DNA of 64,000 nt, from assembly GCA_020698575.1 (NCBI GenBank), contig CM036247.1, positions 9,631,756 to 9,695,755 of the forward strand, in the 5' to 3' direction. The notes beneath the pieces are model-generated. The model searched no databases, had not been told where the DNA came from, and worked only from the letters and a program-made list of their open reading frames with translations. This DNA is from Bostrychus sinensis (lineage: Eukaryota > Chordata > Actinopteri > Gobiiformes > Eleotridae). The position numbers and the translations under genes are program-made. Below are positions 1-11,199 of this stretch, one piece after another; position 1 is the first letter of the stretch; every line of letters begins with the position of its first letter.

Positions 1-1291
1 AGTATAAAAACTGTGCTTTCATTACAAGACGAGCTCTTTGCCACTGAAGTAAAACAATTAAAAATAATCACTTTTACTCATATAGAGAAACTTTACTTGA
101 CTAAACAAATTGACTGTACTCATCTTCAAACCTTTGAGAGAAGCCTGAATAGAAAGACATTAAGAATCATAACCGTTTATTCATTACTCAAGAACTTTTT
201 TGCAATTCTGGCTCATGGTAGATGGCAACAACTGTAAACAATGTAGAGCCTTAATAGAAATTATCAATATAAACTGTAAAATATAACCCGTATTCTTTTC
301 ATATTTTAGCTTTTACAGTTTCCAGAAGTCCAAAATTGGAAATAAATCCATTTGCTTTGGTGTGCTCCAGCTGTGTTGTGTGGACAGGTGTGTTTGTCGG
401 CGGGCAGGCAGAGAGATCCAGGTCAGTGTAGCATCAGTGATGTGAGGTCATAGATACGGATCAGGAGTCCGGCTGTGGCCATGTGACTCTGTGAATCCTA
501 TTATCAGCCTTATGTAGGGCTCTGTACGGGACACCGAGAGACCTGGTCTTCTGTATAAAGGACGGAGGAGGAAAAGTTGTGTGACTTTTACTAAAGCGGA
601 CAATTTGACTCTGTTTTTGTTGTTTTCTGCAGGAGGCAAAATAGAAATGGTTTACTCAGTTTGAATTAGTGGCATTGGTGTTGCTGGTTTAAAAGTCAAA
701 GTATTCAAAATAGTTTGGCCTTAATATTTTTCTGTACACTGAAGGGTATACATGTATTTGGACAAGGGGTTAATGGGTTTTCAACTATGTTATAATGTTG
801 TTCCCTCATCAAAAACATATCTAGAGTTGTGTTTTGTGACTGTTTAACTCTTTCCCTCCTAGCATTTTCTCAAAAGGTTGTCAGCCAGTGCCAGTGTTTT
901 TGTTCATTTTCAACAATCTTTGCAAATGCGATGCTATAGTTTTATTTAAAGTTTAAATACCAAAAGAAAGAGCATTTCTTTTTTTAAAAGAAATGCATTT
1001 TATTCTAAATTCATTTGTTCTTTTTTTTTTATCAACAGTTGAAGGATGGTAGTTTTCATCAAAATATGACATTTTCATACAAAAAGTTAAGAAAAATGCA
1101 GTTTCATAAAGTTTTTTTTTAGCCATTTAAGACTTATATTTAGCTAAAGGCACTTTCATATTTTTAATTTAAGAACTGATAACATTTCAAATACAAAATA
1201 TATATTTTTTTATTTTTGTAGCTACTGGGACACTCTTTTTTTATTTTGAAGTAAAATGGCTTCACACAAAACATTTAAGTAAACAGCAGGT
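1..1291. other. Intronic/5' AT-rich sequence, no gene
   Basis: No coding exon recognised; the short frame at 13-237 resembles nothing known. Around 768-840 there is a fragment of the TTAA-bounded short transposon family seen more completely at 31774 and 35769, sharing an accatgttataatgttgttccctc-like core, and possibly extending to the aaaatggcttcacacaaaaca motif near 1253. Confidence 0.5.
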
Positions 1292-1708
1292 TAGGGCTGC
1301 ACAATTAATCAAAACTAAATTGAAAATTTCAATTTTAATTGTTGCAATTAGCGAATACCAAAGGCTGCAATTATTTATGTGATATAATTCGTCTGCAGAG
1401 AACAAAATATCTCGTCTCCGCAGGGTCTTCATCTGTATAAATTGTGCTACAGCTGTAGTTTAGACCTCTACAGACATGATCTGAAAGGCATGTGAGACTG
1501 AAATATTTACTCTTCAACTAATAAACGTAGTATTAGTTTAGCAGTGAATATTTCAATTTTCTCTCATGTGTCAATGCTTCATCACATGGTTACAACGTAA
1601 ACTTTGAACTGAACATTAATTTTAAAAATATATCGCAAATCTTATTGCAACTGCAATATCTGTCATAAAAATCACCATTAGATATTTTTTCAGAATCATT
1701 CAGCCCTA
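1292..1708. mobile_element. hAT-type non-autonomous DNA transposon (417 bp)
   Basis: Ends TAGGGCTGCACAATTAATC and the imperfect inverted counterpart ATTCAGCCCTA. Flanking 8-bp duplications are CAGCAGGT (1284-1291) and CAGCAGAT (1709-1716), differing at one base. An 8-bp duplication with TAGGGCTGC-type ends fits hAT-superfamily MITEs that are very common in teleosts. There is no transposase frame. Confidence 0.85.
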
Positions 1709-2329
1709 CAGCAGATGAATGGACAAGTTATATAAGGAATACTGAGCCCTGCTGAACATGAGCTCAGTAAGTTGTATGTATATTGTAAACGTGGTTGGTC
1801 CTCCTTTGATTGCCTGATTAATTCGCTTTTTTACCCAAGCCATTAGGTCCTATTGGCTGACATTTTAGGAAATGTTGAAGTGTCTAAAATGTTTATACAA
1901 TTACATTTCATGAGTATGAAAGTACACAACAGTGCACTTAAATTATTACTTATTTCAGTGTTTCTTTGCAGACCAGTTTTATCCATAAACATTTATTGAT
2001 TTGTGACCTAATCTATGTACTTCTGTTCTTATATTCTGTTGATTTGTAAAAATGCAAATCTGGTATACATATTTCTTGTCTCTTCTGTTTTTTTTATTCA
2101 TAGTATAATATTGTTTATGACTATTCTAGTCCTGTTTTAACTTTTAGTAGTGTTTTTTTGTAAAATTTGAAGCTACTGTGACCAAGGATTTCCCCTTGTG
2201 GCTCAATAAAGTTAGTCTAAGTCTAAACATTATTTAGGCTGTAGATAGCTGCTTACAAAAGTGACTGTATCCAAATAAATACACTGAATTAAATGCAAAA
2301 TATTTGTATCCAGTATCTCAAAGCCACAG
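1709..2329. other. Intronic sequence with a LINE-like 3' tail at about 2165-2228
   Basis: Mostly unremarkable AT-rich sequence. At 2165-2228 lies gatttccccttgtggctcaa then taaagttagtctaagtctaa, the short-repeat 3' terminus typical of fish Rex/CR1-like LINEs, on the + strand and heavily 5'-truncated. Confidence 0.55.
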
Positions 2330-2660
2330 AGTGAGGCCAGTGTTTGAGCCGAGTCTCTCTCTCTGTGTTCTCGCTCTGACCCATGACGATCCATCACCTC
2401 GGTCTAATCGTGAACATTAACTTTAAGAGGATCACATTTCACCGGGTCCCGTCTGACTGACACGGGACCGACTGCATTAAGGCCCTGAGGGGAGCGGGTC
2501 AAACGCAGACAAAAGACCATGCAGAGTACACACAGCCCCCACCGCTGTCCTGCGTTAGCCGGCCGTCCAGGACCGAATTCCTTCCCTGAAATGACTCTGT
2601 GATGGATAAATCAATACGGGCCTCTTCCCTGCGCCTCCCTGTTTAACGAGAGACCATTTC
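2330..2660. promoter_or_regulatory. Repeat-poor, GC-richer block; candidate conserved non-coding element
   Basis: About 330 bp with higher GC and high complexity between AT-rich intron and transposons. It has no long frame and no recognisable repeat. It includes a small inverted pair around the GGTCCCGTCTGACTGACACGGGACC segment (2445-2469). Candidate enhancer only; cross-species conservation cannot be seen from one sequence. Confidence 0.25.
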
Positions 2661-3340
2661 AGAGGTGCATTATGGGTAATATGTGTTTTGGATAGTAATC
2701 ATATTTTCAGATTGAGCCATTTATTTTTTACAGCCACAGTAGATGCTGGAAAAATAAGTGGTTATTACTCTAGAGTGCAGGTGGCTGTATTTCTAGACAT
2801 ATCGATATTTTTTGTCATAGATGTATAAAATCCATCTCTTTGCCTCATAGCACTGCCTTTTAATATATTCTGTTAATGAGACAGGTGACAGAAAAACAAC
2901 AAAAGATGCTAATTGCTGATTGTCTGCATCTCGGTTTGCTGATCATTGTTATAAGATGAATGCATTGTCTCACGGGTAAAAACAAAAGCTAATCTAAAAG
3001 AAGAAGAAAAAAAAAGCAGCGTATCAGCATTTTTACTGGTCTAAACATGCAGTAATTATAGGCCTTTTATAAAACAGGTTATTGTTGCCTTGATCAGATT
3101 TAGGTGTATTTCTAAAGAGCGTGTGCGGTGTGGTTTTGATTGACGGCTGTGACTGACGGCTCACCACACGCTGGCTCTGACGTCTGCAGTGTGTTTATTT
3201 AATAATAGGTTATTTTCTGACAGGCAGCTGTTTGTGGTGCTAGAAGTTAAGTTAAAATACACACAAGCAAGTCAAAGGGCATCATTTATCTTGTAGACTA
3301 TTATCAATCTCTGCTTTCTTTAGTTTTGGGGGGATTACAC

Positions 3341-3704
3341 TAGGGCTGCGTACCATTAAGTGATAGCTTTGTGGTATCAAAAGAAAAGTTACTACTACGT
3401 ATCGAAAAAACAAAAAAACAAATTCAATACTAAGTTTCAGAACCTAGTGGGACCTTTAATGTTCCTTTGCATGTATGAATTAAATAAATAACTCATACAA
3501 TCTACTGGTTTTGACTTTCAGCTAGGAATTTTGCTCCAAAATTCGTCTTTTATTCAATATTATTGTGTTGTGTTGTTGTGATTGTAGAAGATGTAGCACA
3601 CCATAGGTATTAGAAAAATTATTGTTCAGGTACCGGTATCGAAAACTAGCTATTGTTTAAATACTAATATCAAAAAAATCTGAACAGTACCCAGCCGTGC
3701 CCTA
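3341..3704. mobile_element. hAT-like MITE of the GGTACCGGTATCGA type, degraded
   Basis: Starts TAGGGCTGCGTACC and ends near GTACCCAGCCGTGCCCTA, with an internal aggtaccggtatcgaaaac motif near the right end. These are the usual ends of a teleost element family with inverted GGTACCCAGCCCTA termini. The right terminus carries a small insertion and no clear target duplication is visible. Confidence 0.6.
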
Positions 3705-4705
3705 CGCACATTGCACTCATAATTTTCTAAGTATACTGTTACTATAATATCATATATGTATATACTTTATTTTGTATGGCATAATGATGTGGTGGATTCC
3801 CTGTTTATACCCAACATCTCAAGCTTTACTTATGTCCAGGCAGCCATACTAAATTTGTACTGTGGGTTAGCCATTTCTAGCAAAAGAAACTTTCTTTTTA
3901 TCTTAATTTATAGACAGAGCAGTTTTACGGATTGCTTCTTAAAGTATTGTCAGAAAAATTTAATTTTAACATGGATTTAAATGTGTTGTTATTTCAATTT
4001 TTATGGTATCTGCTTGAATGCTACTACAGTATATCTGATAAACATACTGCAAGACTATTGTGATCAGTGGAAAATGTTTTATGGCCTTGCATTTCTTTAT
4101 ATATTACAGTTATCATGTAGGCACAACATTTTGAGACTTTTGATAGTGCAATGTTTAAGGTTTGAGCTGCATAAAACAATAGAACACTAACACGTTAAGT
4201 TCTCTCTCCAACTCTTGGGATAAGGAGGTTTTTCTCAAATGACCAATACTTAGAAGCCTATCTGAAAGCAGTGTATTAAACCTGACAAAAGAAAAAACAT
4301 ATATACTACTGTATTAGTCGTGAGCATCTGTTTCCTTGCCTCTCTGAGCTCCTGGTGCATCCAGGCGAGATGCTCCATTGTCTGCTGTGTTTCACCTTTT
4401 ACCCCCTGTCAGACCCCCTCCGCCCCCCGTCGCTCCCGTACAGTACATGAACGAGTGTCTGTGTGCTTCCGGAGCAACGTCGGGGGCCAAATGTGTGCAT
4501 CACTGAATAATGAATGACCTCAAGCCAGTCTCTGCCCCCTTCATCTCCACAACAGGCATCTGCACTTTCAGACCTCACTGTACTCCCATTCGCCCACTAC
4601 CACTGCAAAATGATCAGTGTCTCCGGTTTTATTTTGTATGTGCAATATGGTGAAATGCACACTTTTCCTTATATTTATACTATTTTTTTCTTAGATTTCT
4701 CCTAA
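3705..4705. other. AT-rich intronic sequence, nothing recognised
   Basis: Several overlapping short frames (3756-4190, 4320-4705) have composition expected from AT-rich DNA, no domain or motif, and no splice-site support. Confidence 0.5.
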
Positions 4706-4946
4706 TAAAACCATTGTTCTTAGAGCTGTGGTATGGGTACGGGTGTCTAGGTTTTTTTAAGATTAAAAAATACGTTAAATAGGTAATTAGAGATTGGTTT
4801 AAGTTTAGTTCTGATTTAGTCATGGGTTAAATGTTGATTTTTGTCCTGTTTCAGTCCAGCTCAAGTTGTTTGGGGCTGGTTTAGACACATTTCAGTCCTG
4901 GATTTTGCCCAGTTTGGTCCTGGATTTAGTCTGGTGTGCAGGTCTT

Positions 4947-4947
<1 letters not shown>
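4706..4947 (+). repeat. Fragment of the GTTCTCAAACTGTGGTACGGG element with TTTAGTCCTGG motifs
   Basis: Starts ttgttcttagagctgtggta then tgggtacgggtg, and continues with repeated gtcctg, ggtttag and cagtcctgga motifs, as in the longer arrays at 22210-23600 and 28552-29310. It abuts the AAT microsatellite. Confidence 0.55.

Positions 4948-5020
<73 letters not shown>
4948..5020. repeat. (TAA)n microsatellite, about 24 units
   Basis: Uninterrupted TAA repeat of about 73 bp. It produces artefactual poly-Asn, poly-Ile and poly-Leu frames on both strands. Uninterrupted length predicts high polymorphism. Confidence 0.97.
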
Positions 5021-5021
<1 letters not shown>

Positions 5022-5036
5022 CATTTGTCTTATATA

Positions 5037-5560
5037 GTACTTTTCTAGACACTCAAAGTCATTTTACAATTAAGTGCATTATTCATTCACTATTCTTTGA
5101 CTGTTTATCTTGGCCTTTTCCTGGTTTAGTCAGTTAAAGATTTGTTTATTTGTTTATTTAAGAATCCCCATTAGTCTTTACCAGAGTAAACACTATTGTT
5201 CCTGGGGTCCGCTTTTAAAAATACATACAGCATTACATAAAATTTGAACAAACATGGTAATTAATATATAGCAAATTGATTTACTTTCCAAGTTCCAAAA
5301 AGATTCAAAAGAACAAAAGAGGTAAGACAAAAAGTGTGTTACAGTCTTTAGTTGGAGTAGGTACATCAGTTGTTTAATATAATTTCATTATGGATTATTG
5401 ATTTCTTAAGATTAGCTTTAAAACTACCATGATTATTTATATTAATATTATTTCTGGAGGCAGCATATTCCAGTATGATATGGCTCTGTATATAGCTGTT
5501 TTTTAAGATTAAAGATGGTTCTGGGAAAGCCAAATATTTCTTATGGTGGAACTTGGAGTA
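5037..5560. repeat. Interspersed repeat fragments, including a LINE-like 3' region
   Basis: At 5037-5100 is the ctagacactcaaagtcatt motif plus cattattcattcac, shared with the repeats at 33735 and 37263. From about 5140, tttgtttatttaagaatccc cattagtctttaccagagta then cctggggtccgctttt resembles the antisense 3' end of a fish LINE, as far as roughly 5560. Confidence 0.45.
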
Positions 5561-6771
5561 AAAAGCTTGAGAAATACTACTTTAGACCATTATTTTTCAT
5601 CGAAGTGCAATACATCAAAATAAGAGAAATGATGCAGTGTTTGCAGAACTTTAATAATTCAAAGGTCCACTTTTAAACAAAATGGTGAGAATGTATTGAT
5701 GAAATAACTTTCAGAACATGGGTGTAGCTACTATAAGGTGGGTTTTAGCTCCCCAAGAAGTGATTTTACTACTCAGTATAAAAATACACAGTACCAATAC
5801 TGACAACACACAAAGATACATTTTTATAAACTTTGCCATAACATTTCTAATGTTTTTGTACCAGGTTACTCATAATACTATACTATAGACAGCTACAACT
5901 CTATAAAAGGTAGCATAATATGAAATCACATCCCCTAACTTGTATTTAGTGTTTAATACGTATTTTGGTGACCTTTCTTAGCTGACAAGGGTGTCAGCAG
6001 TCCTAAATCTCATCCTAAAATCGCCCTTGATTCAGAAATCAGTTTTTAGTGGAATATCCTTGCATTGTAACCACTGCTTCTTGCTCTCCTCCAGTTTTTC
6101 ACATTTCTGTTGGGTAACTTTACACCACTCTCTCAGCTTTACTTAATGCTCTGTGAACTCATAGAACAGAGTGAGGTGTGTGCATAAATGTAACAGACAC
6201 TGGCCTATAATGGTTGTCAGTCTCAGAAAAGCATAGATTGCAATGGTCTCTCATTTTTCCCTCAGAGCTGTACATTTTTTACGGGTTAAATCCTTTTAAA
6301 ATGCAAATATAATCCCCTATGCTGTGGTTACGGTTTTCAGCTGATTGATATCTGCATGCAGGTTGGGGAAGGGGCCACATGTTTGGATCCAATCTGAGCC
6401 ATCTTATTGGGGATTTCACACCTTTCTAGCTCACAGCGACACAATAGACATGGTGCGGTTCCTGTAGCAACAAGCCGTCAGTCAAGGTCATCCGTGTCGG
6501 ACAAAAAGAACGAATGAGGAAAAATAGAAAGAGCCACAGTGGGAACAAAAGGAGGAGGTGGAGGAGTGTATGGCATTTGGCTCAAATGGTTATATTGCAT
6601 TATATTGTTTAAGAGGACGCTTCTCCACTGATGCCAATATAAAAATATAGAAAAATGAGAAAATATAACCATTCAGTGTTGAAACTACTGTCAGTGTTCA
6701 GAAGCAAAGAAACACTTGTTATGTATTGGGCCTACAATTTACTACAAGAAGCTGCATAGAAACATGAATGG
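5560..6771. other. Intronic sequence, nothing recognised
   Basis: No exon, RNA gene or defined repeat identified. The stretch 6300-6560 is somewhat less AT-rich. Confidence 0.4.
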
Positions 6772-7146
6772 TTAAAGAGGCTATATTATGGTTTTTCATA
6801 TCTTTTTAAACAAATCTTGGTCACCTCTAGAACAGCATTGCATGTTTTACAAACTTTAAAAACATTATCTGACTAAAAGAAAGTGTTTATAATAACTACT
6901 GCCATAAAAAACAGGTGAAGAGACCAGCAGAGGGCAACAGCTGTTATTTCCTAAAATTTTTTGTATGATGCCATTTTACTGCAAGATGAAACATAGCTGT
7001 GAGGATTCAGTGGAAACAGAGCTGTACTGAGCCGAGCGTTCTGAGGCCTCAGAAACACAACTCCAGGTATGTTTTTGATGAGGAAACAACATTATAACAT
7101 GGTAGAAAGCTCCAAAAAAGTAGATTTTGCATAATAGAGCCTATTA
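6772..7146. mobile_element. TTAA-bounded short DNA transposon (family T), about 375 bp
   Basis: Starts TTAAAGAGGCTATATTATGG and ends gcataatagagcctatta. It shares cttggtcacctctagaacag and ggtgaagagaccagcagag with copies at 31774-32284 (opposite orientation) and 35769-36308. No coding capacity. Confidence 0.65.
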
Positions 7147-7191
7147 CATTAATTCAAAAGAATTTAAGAGAAAATATGCCATGCTATAGAA

Positions 7192-7680
7192 TAGGGCTGC
7201 AACTAACCATTATTTTGGTAATCGATTAATCTGTTGATTACTTTTTTGATTAGTCGATTAATAATCGGATAGCGAAGCAAGAGTTAAAGTGTTAAAAATT
7301 TGAGGTGTTTTATAGTTTTTGTTAAAAATTGGCGATAATGCTACCAAAAATAATTTATTTTTTTTCAAATTTTAATCAGACAAAGCTACAAGCATGCTTC
7401 TTGAAGATGTTTATATAGAGCATATATACATAAAATATATATAATACACATATGATATTTTTAATCAAAAACACAAAATGTACATTGTTTTTAAATGTTT
7501 ACTGCTCTATCTAGGTAAAAAACAAAACAAACAAAAAAACAAAACTTTCTCTTACAAAATATGGCAGGTGTCAGAGTCTATTAAATATCTCAGTTGGTGA
7601 ATATTTGATTACTAAATTAGTTGATGATTCTTTCAATAATTGATTATAATCGATTAATCTTATTAGTTGTTGCAGACCTA
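7192..7680. mobile_element. hAT-type MITE with perfect 8-bp target duplication (489 bp)
   Basis: Ends TAGGGCTGCAACTAACCATT and ATTAGTTGTTGCAGACCTA, each followed inward by ATCGATTAAT-rich subterminal sequence. Target duplication CTATAGAA is identical at 7184-7191 and 7681-7688. The interior is AT-rich with no transposase. The perfect duplication suggests a fairly recent insertion or little decay. Confidence 0.9.
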
Positions 7681-7688
7681 CTATAGAA

Positions 7689-8339
7689 CACTACAGCTGT
7701 GTGTAAACATTTTCTCATTGTTGCTCAGTTGTTTGGCTAAGGAGCAATGAAGTAGGCTCTTTTTTTAATTACAATTTATTAGTAAAAAAACAAAAAAAAC
7801 AACAACTTTTGTTTGTTTATACTACCAACCTGCAATGTGTGTTTTGTTAGAGTAAATATGCTTTTTAATGACCTATTAGAAAATGGCTTCTGAGCTGCAA
7901 CCAAGAGGCAAGATTTTGATTATGGTCATAAGGTTTCGCTTGGTGGCAATTGGTGCAATTTGCTTCCGGTATTTTTTGCTTCCCATCAACAATTCATATG
8001 AATTTAGATTTAAATATGTAAATGAAATAAGAATGGGATTACAAAGCATGAAAACAGCTCACTAAAAGGTTAAAGAAATGACAAATTGTGTCCCCAGCCC
8101 AAGAGGTAAAAGCTTATTATCGTCTTCGCTTATGATGTCACTATTTGAACGCACTATTTGAAGTGAAGCATACTGCATACAGCAACAACAGCATGTCCCT
8201 CTACACTCCTCTGCTTTTAAACCTTTGCCATAACTTTTCTATTATAGCTCAAATTCATTTATTTAGCCTTAATTCCTATATTGTCTCCATTAGCAGACCC
8301 CAGAGACAGCGTAACAGCCCATAAACTAGTTTTACTGTG
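7689..8339. other. Intronic sequence, nothing recognised
   Basis: A short frame at 7883-8065 has no recognisable homology or splice context. Confidence 0.4.
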
Positions 8340-8660
8340 CAGGTTGTGCTGGTTAACCACCTGATCTCATTTCAGCTGGACCGGGCTCTGGATCAGGTTG
8401 AGCTTTTGGGCAGGAGGGGGGTAGGGGGGTAGGTTACCGCGGCAACGGCCCGTGTGATGTAATGGGGCACGTCGCAGGTCAAGTGGTTGATGGTCCACAT
8501 GTCACCATAAATATAGAGTAATTGGCTCCAAAAGGGATTGGGCACGCCATCAATAAAATGAGATATACAGTCACTGGCATTACTGCGCCGTTAATGTTAG
8601 GACGCAAATTCACTTTAGCTGTGAATATAAAGCTATTTAGGATTAATATGTTTTAAACTT
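8340..8660. promoter_or_regulatory. Repeat-poor block with an RFX X-box-like site
   Basis: A complex, GC-richer block without repeats. At 8433-8446 GTTACCGCGGCAAC matches the RFX X-box pattern GTNRCC-N2-RGYAAC in both half-sites. Nearby are AGGTCAAGTGGTTGATGG and CCATAAATATAG (an AT-rich, MEF2/SRF-like core). Candidate enhancer or conserved element; unproven. Confidence 0.3.
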
Positions 8661-9057
8661 GGTTATTCTAATAGCCATAACAATAAAGCAAGTGGCGGAT
8701 CAGACTGGTGGACATAAAGTTGTACCCTATATCAGACAAAAAGTACAAGAACAACAGTGCTATTTTTTATTTTGTTGACATGTTTTGGTCTTTTTGGTTT
8801 ATTGGGCAGGACAGTGAAGTGACAAGAAATCATGGTGGAGAGAGGGGATATTCAGCAATGGTCTGTACTCAAACCCATGATGCTTTCTCTAGCATAATGG
8901 TTCCCAAATGGTGGGTCAGGGCACAACAGTGTGTGGTAGGGGAGGTTGAATACAGCGAGTGAGTTCTAAGTATATTATTATGAGCCTATATATAGTTAAA
9001 TGGATTTTGAATACTTGTACCATAATGGCTGTTGCAAGATAATTTAGATTTTTTCTT

Positions 9058-9200
9058 TTCTGTTTTCTGTTTTATTTAACCAGAAAAGTCCTACTGAGAT
9101 TAATAATAAATTTGCAGGGGAGTCCTGGCTACATTGGGGACCTCTTGTACATGTTTTTGGTGGAAGGGGAAACTGGAGCAGCTGAAGTAAACCTGCATCA
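9058..9200. repeat. LINE-like 3' end fragment (TTTATTTAACCAG family)
   Basis: ttttatttaaccagaaaagt then cctactgagattaataataa and gggagtcctggct is the teleost repeat also present in variant form at 41955-42160 and 17100-17280. Confidence 0.5.
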
Positions 9201-10079
9201 AATCACCATCACAAATCCGAAAAATTTAAGTCTTTCATTTAAGTTTTTCTAGTGTTTTAGGTAATATATAGATAAGTGAATACATGTTATTCATTGTTAT
9301 TGCTATAATTACAAGTAACTCCCATGAGCAGCTCCAACTAAGATTGCACTTAGTAAATATTGTATATTATTTTGGAGAAATACATTTACTGACAATACAG
9401 AAGTATGTATTTTTTGTGAGTTAGATGGGAATATGGCATCAAAAAGTGTATTTTAAAATGTCTTGAAGTCACCCTCTCAAATGTCCCTTTAGTTTGTACA
9501 TTTTTGAAAACTTCTGACAGCCAGGTTTTTTATGTTGCCAAATACACCTTCTTCAGAACGTTTATCATTATTTCATCTGTATTTGACCTTTAAAATAAAC
9601 CCCTCTAATTTGTAGTTCATACAGATTCAAGTCATCCTAGCCTTATTTTTTATTATAAGCGGTATTAAAAAGTCTTGAAAAAATCTTAATTTTCACAAGA
9701 CTAAACCTGGAGCTACTCTGAGGCACATACACTAACCACTATGCTACCATGCCGCCCAAAATTTACTGTGGTTGTCTATCAGACCAGTTAAGAATGAGTG
9801 CGTTAAATGCCCTAGAATAAGCTTCCTCTATAAAAGGAGTCATTTGCCATTATACTCTTTCATTGCAGGGCAGTAGTTGGCTTTCTGTATTTACTTACAG
9901 CTACAGGCGTTTACAAGGCAAAGCAAATGATCTAAGGCATCCTTAGGAAAACTTCATTGCATAAAAGTTTTGAATAAAGAAAACTACATGATAAGACTTT
10001 GAGATTGTAATCCTAAATGTATGTAGCTAATAAAAATGTCAGGATATGATTAAGTTAAAAATATCTATTCATTATTATG

Positions 10080-10200
10080 CCCTTGGAGGTCGGCACTTGA
10101 GAATGGATGTGTTGTGTCTGGATTTCAAACAATATCGGATAATTTGCCGGACCAAGGTCGACTCTTCCACCACTGAGCTGCTATCGATGCTCTGCAAAGT
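10080..10200 (-). repeat. tRNA-derived SINE-like fragment
   Basis: On the minus strand there is an A-box-like tagcagctcagtgg and, about 50 bp on, a B-box-like gtttgaaatcc, followed by caagtgccgacctccaaggg. The order and spacing of the two pol III boxes fit a tRNA-derived SINE head. The B-box departs from the consensus, so it is probably inactive. Confidence 0.5.
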
Positions 10201-10479
10201 AGCTCCTCTCCTTTCTCTTCAGCAATAATAAATAATACATACTGAGAGGACATGACAGCCTTTCATAATGAGGTGAATGAAGACATCAGGCTGTTTGTGT
10301 TTGCAATGATGCTACACTTGTTAGCATTATTACTAGGGCAAGAAGTAGTGATGCTTTCAACTGCAAATTCAAGGTTGACATACTGAATGCTATACTCTAT
10401 AAAGGCAGTATTGTGCAATGGATTGGAGATTGTTAGCATCAGAGATTTAGCATCGAGCCTGCATCACTGTATAGCCAAA

Positions 10480-11035
10480 GCTGCTACTAGCCGCTAATGC
10501 TGCAGATGCCACTGTTTGCTTCCTCAAACTCCTCTGGGCTGTACCATCTCGGGCTGCAACGGGGGGCTCCTCTAGGATTTCAGTTTGTGTCATCTCCTCC
10601 GTCGTCGTGTTTCCGCTCCCATCTGTTATATTTTACCTTACCCCCGTTTCTTCCAACACCATCATTGTTCTACGCCCCCCTTAACCCATCTTCTTACCCG
10701 GGGGAGGGCTGTCGAATGGCCATAGCCGGGAAAAAACACGGCACAGCATCAGCCTCCCTAATACGCCACCTCGGATTTCACTCGCTCATGCTTTTACACA
10801 CGCACACACACACACACACACCCCCTCCTCCTCATAGTACAATCTCATCACTTGCAACACAGGGACAGGGGAGAGAGAGAGAGAGAGAGAAAGGCGAGGG
10901 GAAAGGAAAGAAGGAAGGAAAGAGGAGGAGGGAGGAGGGAGATGTTTTCAGCTGGTTTGCAGGAAGCGAGCTTTGGCCTGAATGCGTAGTGTCTGCTCTT
11001 CTGAGGCATCCAGGTGAGCTGTTTCATCCTGGAAG
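10480..11035 (+). promoter_or_regulatory. Candidate alternative promoter and non-coding first exon of cdk14
   Basis: GC-rich, mostly non-repetitive stretch in otherwise AT-rich intron. It holds pyrimidine-rich blocks, a (CA)n run at 10803-10821, a (GA)n run at 10870-10891, then sequence ending in two good splice donors, CAG|gtgagc at 11013/11014 and GGAAG|gtaagc at 11035/11036. Spliced to the exon at 34758 (phase 0), both donors give an in-frame TGA within the last dozen codons, so it could only be 5' UTR, with translation from the conserved ATG at 34773. A 180-codon + strand frame runs across the region but does not splice in phase. No TATA box is evident. Inference only. Confidence 0.3.
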
Positions 11036-11199
11036 GTAAGCACGCGTGACACTTTTGTATTTTTCTGCCTTTCTTGTCCGCTTGTCCGCTTGGCATCCCT
11101 GTAGTTGTCATCTCTCCCTCGCTCTTGCCTTCCTCCTTTGGGCTGCAAATTTCTGTAAATGCCTCATTCCCCAGACGTTTGCAAACGCTTTGCACGCTA

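Noticed and set aside
4841..5137. 98-residue + frame with poly-Asn and overlapping poly-Ile and poly-Leu frames
   Set aside because: Translation of the (TAA)n microsatellite in three frames and both strands.
10497..11039. 180-codon + frame, the longest in the window
   Set aside because: Includes translated CA and GA repeats, has no domain, and does not join in phase to the kinase exon; better explained as GC-rich 5' UTR or promoter sequence.
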